Assembly: GCA_039619475.1 (NCBI GenBank)
Contig: CM077115.1
Location: 477,040,400-477,104,399 of the forward strand
Direction of reading: 5' to 3'
DNA: 64,000 nt
Origin: Icerya purchasi
Taxonomy: Eukaryota; Arthropoda; Insecta; Hemiptera; Monophlebidae
Shown one piece after another: positions 23,276 through 32,807 of this stretch. Below the pieces are notes generated by a model. The model was not told the DNA's origin and ran no database searches. It saw nothing but the letters and a program-made list of their open reading frames with translations. A program made the translations under genes and the position numbers. Numbering within the stretch: the stretch's first letter is position 1; the number at the start of each line of letters is the position of its first letter.

Positions 23276-23929
23276 AGAGCATACCCTGACTAGACGACGG
23301 TATATTATTACGAGGTAAATATTTGACAACATATACTATATCACAACACACTAAATCTAGGATGGTGTACGAATAACTGTGAAAATAAAAATTTTAATAA
23401 CAAAAACTAATGATATCACACAAGATATCGGTAAATAGCGAATCGAAGATTTTCTTTTTTTTCAAACATGAAATATAAACAAAAACATTACGCACCGATA
23501 TAAACATAAACGAAACGGTTATCTTAATCAGTGATTAAATAAGCGACAACGCTTCGAATAAATGACTAACGAGCTCATCTCTATATTCGTCATCGTTAAA
23601 TCGACCGACCGGTATTATTTCTTATCTATTTAGAGCATCTGAATGACTAGAGAGACAATTATTATTATGTGTTAACAACTTTTTCTTATTTATTTTATAG
23701 AATGACCAAGTGATTTAGTTTGTTTATTATCTTTTTAAAAACTTCTCTAAATCTTAAGTTAATCAATTTATCACTAACCTCTAACAACATAAGGATCGAT
23801 AACGATAAACAACATAAATAATTCATTGTAAAACATCAAAAACATTTTAATAAACAAGGATCGACACAGAATAAAAGACACATTTAAGGAATACTGGATT
23901 GATCCACCTGACACATAACTCTTCTGCCG
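23276..23929. other. AT-rich stretch, no recognised feature
   Basis: No open frame with coding character and no repeat pair was recognised. Confidence 0.5.
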
Positions 23930-24258
23930 GTGTTGCCCTTGCACTCTAATACCAACAAAGACTACGAGCCACTTTACGCCCATGCCCATCCCAAAATGAT
24001 GATACACAATAACCGGGCCCTGGAACGCGAGGCCTCGTCTGAAAACCCTAACAACATGTGCAAGCGACTAACACGGCTTTCCAACTTTTTAATGGGCCCC
24101 GTAAGAAATTTAAGGTCCATCACCATAAATTTGCGACTGCCAGTACCTCTAACGATTCTGATTGTTCGCAAAGCGACACAATCCTACACTTTCAATCCAG
24201 ATCACGAGGAACTCAGTATAAAATTAGTATTTATAGTAACACGTTAAAGGATAGATAA
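23930..24258 (+). other. unrecognised open frames, possible retroelement leader
   Basis: Two overlapping plus frames (105 codons from 23930 and 66 codons from 24058) and a minus frame occupy a block with more balanced base composition than its surroundings. The 24058 frame reads KKFKVHHHKFATASTSN then SDCSQSDTILHFQSRSRG, polar and low in hydrophobics. No domain is recognised. The setting between poly-T runs and near an LTR-retrotransposon remnant suggests a decayed retroelement, but this is a guess. Confidence 0.25.
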
Positions 24259-24617
24259 TTATGGAACACGAACAAATACCCTACATTAATAACTTAAAAT
24301 TTGTATACTATCGTTATTTATTTATTTTATATATATTTTTTTTTTTTTTTATTTTATTATTACTTCTTTATGAGCGGGTTATAAAAGTGTCTCTCTAGGT
24401 TTAAATATGACTCCCTGGCAACGAATACACACACAAATTTCGACACTCAATTATACATAAAGCTGATCACCGTGACAAGTTAAGGGTCGCAAGACTAACA
24501 AGAGACTCCAAATATAGGCTGTATAAAACGCCCCGAACATAACTTTTCTAAACTTGACTACATAAAATCAACAAGAAAATAATACAGAATTCCAAAAAAT
24601 AAACAAAACGAACAAGG

Positions 24618-24653
<36 letters not shown>

Positions 24654-25190
24654 ATCGTGCCGAGAGACGATAACTTTTTAAAAGTAGAAATCGCGGACAT
24701 TAGCCAAAGCCAATATCATTGAAATTCTCAATTCGGAAATTTATAAGTTTTATTTAAGAACGAGAGATACATGGAAATCGCGGGTAAAACGATTACAACG
24801 AATACGACAAGACTCTTTCGTTACTTCGTAAAAATTGTACTAACTAATTCATATCTGTGTATCCTCTGGCTATATCAAAAGTCTGCCTTTTATGATACAT
24901 AATAAAAATAAGTACATGATAAAAATAAGTGCTAATAAATTCTGGTTATTACAGGAAATATAAAATAAGAATAAACATGTAAGTTAAAATAAGATATGGA
25001 ATGCATATATAATTGAGTGATTATTATGCGATAATAATGCGATAACAATATATATATATATATTTTTTTTTTTTTATTTATATCGAGTAAAGGAAACACT
25101 TTGAATTAGGAACAGAAACTGAATGCTCGGTCTTTAAAGTCTACAGTGCCTATTAGTAATTTGTGATCCATTTATTATTGATCTTTACAA
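24259..25190. other. AT-rich stretch with microsatellites
   Basis: Contains a poly-T run near 24335, (TA)n at about 24620-24648 and near 25050, and the short inverted pair TTATCGT/ACGATAA around 24651. No gene recognised. Confidence 0.6.
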
Positions 25191-25195
25191 ACAAT

Positions 25196-25520
25196 GATAC
25201 TGAAACAACATGGCCACAGCCACAATCAAGTGATGCCCACGTCATTCCAACATCGCACCTAACCATATTTGGTTATTTTGAGATGGTACAGCCACCTTAC
25301 AATTAAGTAGAGTCTACGCCACCCCAAGGTGCCGTTTGCGATCAGCGAGTGTACCGTCCAATCAAGATACTGAAGCAATATGGCCACAATCACAATCAAG
25401 CGTTGCCCACGTCACTCCAGCACCATACCTCTCCAAGTACTTGGTTGACGATATGGCCGCCCTGCAATTATGTAGAGCCCACTCCGCCTCTAGGTGTTTA
25501 CCATGGACAAATAAAAAAAT
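25196..25520. repeat. diverged 170-bp tandem repeat, two units
   Basis: GATACTGAAACAACATGGCC at 25196 recurs as GATACTGAAGCAATATGGCC at 25366, and similarity continues through GCCCACGTCA and the later AATTA-GTAGAG block. The period is 170 bases. The units are less AT-rich than the flanks. The 82-codon plus frame across unit 2 is not recognised as a protein. Confidence 0.8.
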
Positions 25521-25698
25521 AAATGAGTGTTACCAGCTTAGGCACCACAGCTCGAGCATTACAATAATCGTAAAATTAGAATGATCGGAATTATCGCATA
25601 ATGCGGAAAGGACAAATTAATTGCGTGAATTACGATATTTTTTTTTTTTTTTTTTATATCGGAAAATTTTATAATCAAATAACTTTGCTAATATACAC

Positions 25699-26900
25699 CT
25701 ACGCGGGCCTTAGATCAACCGCATTTCTAATCCCTATCATCTGATCTTCGTTTAGTTCATAAATTATGTATGCGTTATTTCTGATTACTTTACCAATCCT
25801 ATATGGGCCTTTATACAAAAGTTCTAGTTTTTTCATTTTGTTTTTTAATTTATTAGATAACACGTGATTTTTTATATATATTTTATCTCCTACAGAATAG
25901 TTTTGAAGATTATTGACATGGTTCCTTTTTTTTCGTTTCTTTTTGTTGGCTTCACGAATCCGAACTCTAATGAATTCTATCAGTTCTGGTTGTGACAGAC
26001 CAGACTGATTTTCAGGGAATTCTATCCCTTTATTAATAAGATCCATATATTTTCCTTTACCTATCACTTCTTCTAGGCTGCATTTCGTTACGGTGCTCGG
26101 CACAAGATTCATACATTCCTCAATTCCATTTATATGTTTAATCCAGTCATTTTTCCTAATTTGAGGTTAACCCTCTCCGTTGGGTTATTTTTTGGACAGT
26201 ATGGAGCGATGTGTCTCCTGCCAGTATAGAGTTGACCTATCTCATAATTCTGTGAACTTGGCCTATCATTTGTATTTACCGCAAGAAGATTCTTCACCAC
26301 CTGAAAATTAGCTTCGATCTTAGAATCGGTTAAGATAATTTTATTCTGTATTCCTTGATTCAAATTATCTACATATTCTTTTAGTGTCTTTTCTTGTTGT
26401 TCTATTTTATTCTCTGTCTCTCGTATATTTTCTTTCAATTTATTTCTTGTTTTTTTAATGGCTTCTTTATTTTGTTTTACTTCTCTATCGAGCTCTTCTT
26501 TGTAGTTTTCTGATTTTTTGTTAGTTTCTTCAATTTTTTTATTAATATCTTTTATTTCATTATCTATTTTCTTATTGTGGTCACTCACCTCCTTCCTAAA
26601 CCCATTTATATCCTTTTTAAGTTCATTTTTTAATTCATTATTTTGATTTTTTAGTTCATTTTTTAGTTCGTTATTTTGATTCTTAAATTCATTGCTCTGG
26701 TTTGTTATTAATTTTGCTAATTTATTAAACAAAGAGTCTTCCAAACTGCTCTCATCAAGATTTCTCGTTGTTCTCTGAATTTGGGGTAATTCCGGCGACT
26801 CATATGCTCCGATGACTTCCTCGAAGTCATCAGAGTATTGCCCTCTTGCCCTAACTATATTATCAGGAATTTCGTTATTATCATTATTACTACTATTCAT
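25699..26900 (-). pseudogene. LTR-retrotransposon deletion derivative, gag-like to integrase C-terminus
   Basis: The minus frame starting at 26900 is acidic, then a long Asn/Lys/Glu coiled coil with heptad-like repeats (NELKNELKNQNN), as in some insect gag proteins. After about 220 residues it changes abruptly to RRHIAPYCPKNNPTERVN, the end of a Ty3/gypsy-type integrase core. After a frameshift in an A run near 26153 it continues in the 26112-25699 frame with SVGDKIYIKNHVLS, LYKGPYRIGKVI and NNAYIIYEL, the usual integrase C-terminal (chromo/SH3-like) end. Protease, reverse transcriptase, RNase H and most of integrase are missing, so one large deletion fused the two ends. LTRs were not identified. 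Confidence 0.8.
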
Positions 26901-27345
26901 GTTTATTTACTTTTAATTTTATTTTAGATGCGGTATACCAAAAGAAAATTGTACGGCCAGCAAAAATAAAAATTCGTTCAATTTTAAAACAAACAAAATA
27001 AAAAACACGATATCAAATAATATGAGAACAAAGAAAAATACACGTATACATTACATTCAGAACTATTGAAATTACGATTCGTCTTTTAAATTATTTTTTT
27101 TTTTTTTTTTTTTTTTTACGTAAAATAAAACTTATCTGGTATTGTTGCACTGCTGACTGCTGCTCCTTCAGATAATTTTTTCGTTGCAGTTTTATATGTA
27201 TATATGTGTGAAGGAAACTGATTTAATGTCATGTTGGGCATATTCTATGTAATTGTACTTTAAGAAAGGACTAAAAAAAAAAAAACTGATTAAACAAAAT
27301 TTCTTTTTTGAATTCTGGAGTATTTTACAGTTGTTTTTTTTTTTT
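26901..27345. other. boundary between LTR remnant and multi-domain MULE
   Basis: AT-rich, with a poly-T run of about 25 bases near 27092-27117. TTTTTACGTAA occurs here (about 27113) and TTTTACGTAA also near 22606; this could be a chance match or the trace of an insertion boundary. A polypyrimidine tract ending TTTTAG (27334-27346) forms a strong 3' splice site for the next coding segment. Confidence 0.45.
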
Positions 27346-28273
27346 AGGGATCCTGCCACGAGGTGAAAACCAGTTTTCTGATGAGGATAACATGGTTAGA
27401 ATTAATTGTTTAAACAGAAAAGCATTTGTTGTGAATATGCTTCTGTCACAATTAAATACTGCCACCTCATATATTGACAACTGGACTACATTTCATCACT
27501 GCAGTATACTCAAGCGCTATCTATTATCTAGAGATGGACTCCATCTTTCTCCAGGTGGTATAAAGCATTTAGTTAGTAATATAATGTATTTGGTTAATAA
27601 GTCTGTCATTTACAAACATTTTCATAAAACTATGCATACACACACAACATACATACAAAAAGATAAACATGCAATACATTTTTCACCCCCATTACCAAAA
27701 CCACAGAACATTTCAGACCTTAAAAAAACGTTGTATAACATAACAATTACACCACCTCCACAGAAGAACCAACATTGCAGAAATTTGTCTCTGCAGAAGA
27801 TTCAACGTGGTGGAGGAAAACTACTAATTAAAAATAATACATCTGACACGCAAAACATAACAGTTGCACCACCTCCACAGAAGAACCAACATTGCAGAAA
27901 TTTGTCTCTGCAGAAGATTCAACGTGGTGGAGGAAAACTACTAATTAAAAATAATACATCTGGCACACATAACATAACAGTTGCACCACCTCTGCAGAAG
28001 AACCAACATTGCAGAAATTTGTCTCTGCAGAAGATTCAACATGGTGGAGGAAAACTACTAATTAAAAATAATACATCTGGCACACATAACATAACAGTTG
28101 CACCACCTCTGCAGAAGAACCAACATTGCAGAAATTTGTATCTGCAGAAGATTCAACATGGTGGAGGAAAACCACTAATTAAAAATAATACATCTGACAC
28201 GCAAAACATAACATTTGCACCACCTCCACAGAAGAACCAATGTTGCAGAAATGAACCTCTGCAGAAGATTTAA
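27346..28273 (+). pseudogene. SGNH-hydrolase C-terminal part with 39-residue repeats
   Basis: After a strong 3' splice site (27346) the frame gives ILPRGENQFSDEDN, YIDNWTTFHH and LLSRDGLHLSPGGIKHL. The DGLHL block supplies the Asp-x-x-His of SGNH/GDSL esterases, and ILPRG is the usual strand before it. The N-terminal block with the nucleophile Ser (GDS) is missing and would lie in an upstream exon, now not visible; the LTR-retrotransposon remnant lies just upstream. SGNH esterase domains are known in ORF1 of some LINEs. After a His/Thr-rich spacer the frame enters the repeat array and stops at 28271-28273. Which substrate the esterase acted on cannot be told. Confidence 0.68.
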
Positions 28274-28276
28274 CAT
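27737..28276 (+). repeat. 117-bp (39-codon) in-frame tandem repeat array
   Basis: Units start at 27737, 27854, 27971, 28088 and 28205 (last partial). Each encodes a variant of NITVAPPPQKNQHCRN followed by LSLQKIQRGGGKLLIKNN. Units differ at only a few positions per 117 bases, so expansion or homogenisation is recent compared with the decay elsewhere. The Pro-rich, basic and Cys/His-containing unit has no recognised domain. The last unit carries TAA in place of the CAA seen in the others. Confidence 0.95.
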
Positions 28277-29168
28277 AGTGGGGAGGAAACACCTATCAAA
28301 AAGCCAGTGTTTATTGCTACAAATATTCATGATGGTCAAAAGGTAAGTGTTGATAATATTTGTAGGTTATATCCCAGGAAATGTGGCAGTTGCAATAAAA
28401 TATATAAAACTAAACGCAATTTTAATAATCATAAAAAAAAATTGTAAAATTAATAATATATCATCACTTTATCCAAGAAAATGTAACTTTTGTGGAAATA
28501 TGTATGAAACAAAATTGAAATATAGTCGACATAATAAAAATTGTAATCAATATCCTACTAATGATGATAATGTTAAAGATAAAATTTCAGTTTATTCTAG
28601 AATTTGTATAAACTGTAATCAAATTTATAAATCTAAAGAAACATACTGTTCATAAGAAAACCTGTTTAAAGAAAAACGTTGACAAAATAAATAACATTCA
28701 AAATAGTATAATCACTTCACCTGATAATTCACCCAGTATAGTTTCTCATTTACTTGATCATAATTATTATAAAACAATAGAAGACAATGATTCTAATGTT
28801 TGTTTAAATGAACATAATTATTGTGCTGATAATATCTATGAAGGCAAGTACCAGTGTAAATTTTGTAATTTACCATTTTCTCATTTATCATCATTAATTC
28901 GGCATAACAAAAATCACTGTAAAAGAAACAGACTAAAGCATAAAATTGCATGTTTAGAATCTAGCTGTAATATTAAATTTTGTAAATATATTACTATGAT
29001 CACCCATTTAAAGAAGCATATGGCCCCAGTTTTAAATTCCTCGGATATTTTTACTGAAATGAAATTTAAATCATATTTTGATTTTTTACAGTGGAAGGAT
29101 ACTCAACATATACATAATTATAATTACTTAATAAAAATAGGGGGGGAAAAAAATAAAACAAAAAGTTT
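28274..29168 (+). pseudogene. zinc-finger array of MULE element 2
   Basis: Three frames in turn carry Cys/His clusters: CGSCNKIYKTKRNFNNHKKK, CNFCGNMYETKLKYSRHNKNC, CINCNQIYKSKETY followed after a shift by HKKTC, CKFCNLPFSHLSSLIRHNKN, and a weaker CNIKFCKYITMITHLKKH. The spacing is C-x2-C-x12-H-x3/4-C/H, as in C2H2 and C2HC fingers. Breaks occur in an A run near 28440 and near 28650. The last part (YFDFLQWKD) leads into the transposase N-terminus. Such fingers would suit DNA recognition by the transposase. Confidence 0.75.
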
Positions 29169-30199
29169 ATGAGTATTTTGTTTTGTCAGTTTAATGCATC
29201 TTACTATTACACAAAAAATTATCTGTCAAAAACAGCATGTAAACGAAAATTTGGTAAAGTTCCCTATACTATATGCCCAGCCAGAATATTAGTTTGTGTT
29301 AAAGAAGATGGCATCGTTGAGGTTAAAGTTATAGAACGACATACACACAAGTTATCATTTAAGAATACTCAATGGCATCGGTTACCAGTTTCTGTTAGAG
29401 ATTACATTATTCATTCATTAAAATTGGGAATATCCTCAACAGTGATACAAAGAACATTACAAGAGAATAAAGGAATGGACCATGAACATTACATAGGTAA
29501 ACCCAAACAAGTCCATTTTGTTAGCTTGAGAGAAATTAATCAGTTAGCTCGAAATATTTAAATGATGAATAGGTGTCGTAAAGATGATGCAACATCTACT
29601 GCAATTTTGGCTAAGAAATATCAGCAGTTATATAAATGTATATTGATTTATAAACTTTGGGGGAGTACTGAAGTTGTTATTAGTGAAAATATTGATGGAG
29701 TTGAAAACTATTGCTCTGATGGACTTTTTGCTTTGGGTATACAACGGACTAGGCAATTGAAGGAAATGGAGAATGGTTGTAAATGTATTTTATGTGTTGA
29801 TGCAACTTTCAATATTGTTGCTGACAGGAAGTTGTATTTAGTTAATTTTGTTGTTCCTGATGAGTTTGGCCGTGGATACCATGTTGCTCATTTCCTTACT
29901 AATAGTTTAGATGAAAATACCTTAACTTTGTTATTTAAAATCTTAGCAAGCAGATGTAAAGGTTGGGAAATAAGAACATTCATGACTGATGATGGCCCAT
30001 CGTTATTCAATTCAATTATAAATGTCTTTCCATCATCAAACATGAGGCATTTACTGTGTAAATGGCATATAGTCCGTGCCTGGAAAAATAATTTATGGTT
30101 GAAGGTGACATCAGATGATATATGACAGAAAATGGACAAGGATGTAACAAATTTATTAAATATAAAAGATGCAAAAAAATTGATTGAGCTGGAGACTAA

Positions 30200-31102
30200 G
30201 GGAGAGCGCCCATCTAAGCGATACGATTCCGATACGACAGCGATTTTAAATCGTAAGCGATAGCAACACGATTCCAATACGACGTAACGCCCACTGAAGC
30301 AACGCGATTTATCCACTGGAGAAGCAACTTAATTTATGATGTGGTGTGATAGTGCAAAAAATGTCATATTTTTCTTCGTTTTCCTGTTCTTTTTTTAGTG
30401 AAGAAGCAATGTATCGTTAGTAAATCTTAACAATTTAAATCAAAAAAGAAAACAACGTTATTGAGTACATCCATTTTTTCAAAAGAGTAACAAAATAAAC
30501 ACTTTAATGTTTATAAAAAACTGAATATATACTCGGAAAAGTTCTAAAGTTTTTATGGGATGAATAAGGAAACGTTTAATTGGTTAGTAGAGAAAATTGG
30601 CCAAAAATTGTAAAAAAAAACACCCATTTTAGAACATTTATACACCGCAGAAACGTATTTTAATCACATTACGGGAAATACATTTGTTAATTATGTATAT
30701 CTAAATGTTTAGAAACGTTTTCTATACCATATACATATATATTGCTGTTAATTTATATTACATAACAAAATAAGAAAATGTAAATATTAATATTTATTTC
30801 ATAAATATGAATTGTTTTTAAAAATATTCTGAAATAAATTTAAAACACCGATTTTAAATTGTTATTTTTGCCGATTACTCATATTACGCATAAAAATTCA
30901 GAATGTAAACAAACAATCGCTTGCTCAAGCAACTAAATATAAAACATGTAGCACTCGAGCGACGGCGATACGATAGTTGCTTATCGGTTGCTTGTCGCAT
31001 CGCGTCAGTGGGCGCTAACTCATATAATAACGTGGGTTATATTCTGAACTACATTTAGTTGCTATCGTATCGGAATCGTATCGCTTCGGTGGGCGCTCTC
31101 CC
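30200..31102. mobile_element. PIF/Harbinger-like non-autonomous element, 903 bp
   Basis: TAA at 30197-30199 and 31103-31105 flank long inverted repeats; the ends read GGGAGAGCGCCCATCTAAGC and, inverted, GGGAGAGCGCCCACCGAAGC, then both arms continue GATACGATTCCGATACGA. A three-base T(A/T)A target and GGG/GCGCCC termini suit PIF/Harbinger. The interior has no transposase. It interrupts the MULE core between the second Asp and the Glu; the coding frame resumes right after it. Confidence 0.88.
30288..31015. mobile_element. inner TAA-flanked terminal pair within the 903-bp element
   Basis: A second inverted pair lies inside the first: TAA then CGCCCACTGAAGCAACGCGA on the left and, inverted from the right, GCGCCCACTGACGCGATGCG next to TAA at 31016-31018. 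The inner termini resemble the outer ones (GCGCCCA then AGCGAT), so either a relative inserted into the element or its termini were duplicated. Confidence 0.75.
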
Positions 31103-31366
31103 TAACATGACAAATAAGTATAAAGATAATGCACCTGATTTTATTCATTATTACTTGACACATTACAGTAAACAAGCAGATAAATGGGCAATGTGTTATA
31201 GAAACTTCCCACATGCCAACACTGATACAAATATGTTTGTAGAATTGTTCCATAATCAACTTAAAACATTTGTTTTTTCAAAGAAAACTAAATAGGAGAG
31301 TTGACGACTTGTTGGTTGCTCTTTTAAATTTAGAAAATCGCTTATTTATAGCAAAAAACTAAGAGT

Positions 31367-32248
31367 ATGAAGTTAGGAATACGACCATTGTGTTATAAAT
31401 CACCCTCTAAAACTGACTGTAGACATCAGCATGGTTTATCTATTTCAGATGATAATGTTGCTCAGTTGGGAAATAATCAATGGAGAGTAAAATCACAAAG
31501 TTCAAATAATTATTACTTAGTTAAACGTGTAGTTGAATTTTGTGACTTCCCTGACCACTGTTATACACGATGTACTGAAATTCATTGTTGGAACCTTTGT
31601 AGTCATCTATATCAGTGTAACTGCCCAGATCAAAAGGCCCTTATTTGTAAGCATACACATAAGATTCATTCCATCAACATTAAAAATATGAATTCACTAA
31701 CAGTAAATAATGTACCTAAACAGGAAAAAAATAAAAAGAAACTACTGGAAGCATCTGTTATTTCTGAGAAAAATAATTTTGAAATTTTTAACACTCAAAT
31801 TGAAACATTATCATCATTAGTTAGAAATAATCAATCAATTCAAAATCTGTTATTACCCCATTTAACAAGGACTTTAAATGATTTAATTAGTACATGCAAA
31901 GGTGCTCTTTGCATTGACACAAGTAAATTAAATACATATCCTCCTACTCAACACCAATTTCCAAACACAAAACAAAAAGTGCAGTATCATTGTCCACCAA
32001 AAAAGAACATAAAAAAAAAAGAACTAAACATAAAAAATCCTAAAGTTAAGATAGAAGAAAATCAAGTTAATATAAATAAAATTGAGGTTAGCGTGGAGAG
32101 CAATTTTACTTCTGAATCTGCATTTAATTTATGTTTCACAGAACCAATTACTGATATCCACTCATTAGGAAAAACAATATTAACCATAAATAATGAAAAT
32201 ATTAATACAATTCACTTAAAATCTTTAGATCCATATATCAGTAATTGA
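31367..32248 (+). pseudogene. SWIM finger and linker of MULE element 2
   Basis: The frame begins in the region after the core and reaches HCWNLCSHLYQCNCPDQKAL followed by ICKHTHKIH, a SWIM finger (C-x-C-x(n)-C-x-H). The remaining roughly 180 residues are an Asn/Lys/Thr-rich linker, ending in SLGKTILTINNENIN and IHLKSLDPYIS, which resembles the YHLQSLEPKL stretch before the protease of element 1. The frame ends at a TGA (32246-32248), after which a shifted frame carries the protease. Confidence 0.8.
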
Positions 32249-32249
32249 A

Positions 32250-32807
32250 ATGTTAAAAAAGAATACAAATAACCAATTTCAACGAGGATGGTTATATGAT
32301 ATTATTATTGATTCTTTTTTACACATTTCGTCTCTTTCCTTTCCATCCATTTATGTTGTTCCTACACTAGCTACATCTGTAATGCCAGGAAATTATAAAT
32401 CATATTTTGAAACAGAAGGATTACTTAGAAAAATACAGACTTCAAAAATAACACTAATACCATGTAATCCTAATGACAATCATTGAATTTTACTAGTTAT
32501 AGAATTTAAAGATAAGATTATTGAAGTGTATGATCCTTTGCATTCAGACATTAACATTAACAAAAAAACTGCATTTATGTGGCTTAATGTATTACATAGA
32601 AATGTTCAAGACTGGTGCATTCTGTCACCATATCATGTTTTACAACAAAATACAATGAGCTGTGGTGTTTTTGTTTGTTTTTATACTGGTTGCATTATAA
32701 AAAAGCAGTTAGTGACAGAAAATTTAAATGTTGACTTTTATAGGCGATATATTTATCATACTATAACAAAATTTAATATTACTGAAAAAAGAAACATTTC
32801 AGATTGA
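32250..32807 (+). pseudogene. Ulp1-family cysteine protease domain of MULE element 2
   Basis: One frame, interrupted only by TGA at 32484-32486, reads QRGWLYDIIIDSF, IPCNPNDNH (predicted catalytic His, 32481-32483), the stop, ILLVIEF, VYDPLHSD (Asp at 32532) and VLQQNTMSCGVFVCFY (Gln, and catalytic Cys at 32661). The His-Asp-Gln-Cys layout is that of C48/Ulp1 proteases. As in element 1, the stop replaces the residue after His, normally Trp; TGA is one base from TGG. All other catalytic residues are intact. Confidence 0.82.

Larger units (their letters stand above)
29169..31340 (+). pseudogene. MULE transposase core of element 2, split by MITE
   Basis: The frame opens with FNASYYYTKNYLSKTACKRK (a Cys-rich N-domain feature of MULEs), then LKLGISSTVIQRTL. 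A TAA at 29559 interrupts it where the paralogue has NIL. The core follows: first Asp at 29799 (CVDATFNIV), second Asp at 29988 (FMTDDGPSLF), CKWHIVRAW at 30054-30080, another stop (TGA, 30123), then the inserted element, then Glu at 31242 (NMFVELFHNQLK). All catalytic residues survive although stops and the insertion make this copy inactive. Family and paralogy with 19087-18050 are clear. Confidence 0.88.
27346..32807 (+). mobile_element. multi-domain MULE: SGNH, repeats, zinc fingers, transposase, SWIM, Ulp1 (element 2)
   Basis: Successive plus-strand frames read as one long polyprotein broken by stops and frameshifts: C-terminal half of an SGNH hydrolase, a 39-residue repeat array, four or five C2H2/C2HC-like fingers, a MULE DD-E core, a SWIM finger, a linker and a Ulp1-type protease. 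The SGNH/repeat part and the first finger share one frame, separated only by a TAA at 28271 where the other repeat units have CAA. A Harbinger-like element (30200-31102) splits the core. Terminal repeats were not identified. The MULE/SWIM/Ulp1 part is firmly one element, because the same order occurs at 19087-16703. The SGNH/repeat part as its N-terminus is inferred from frame continuity. Confidence 0.72.

Noticed and set aside
26130..26900. coiled-coil protein taken alone as a host structural protein
   Set aside because: It continues in frame into an integrase core end (NNPTERVN), so it belongs to a retroelement remnant.
22606..27123. TTTTACGTAA at both ends as target duplication of a 4.5-kb LTR element
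   Set aside because: The adjacent sequences do not start TG and end CA, no LTR pair was found, and the match lies in T-rich DNA where it may arise by chance.
28342..28364. GTAAGT...TGTAG as a mini-intron between the repeat array and zinc fingers
   Set aside because: It would be only about 24 bases, far below workable intron size, and the frame reads through it into the first finger.
29169..32807. several separate small host genes on the plus strand
   Set aside because: Motif order and paralogy with 19087-16703 show they are pieces of one broken MULE.
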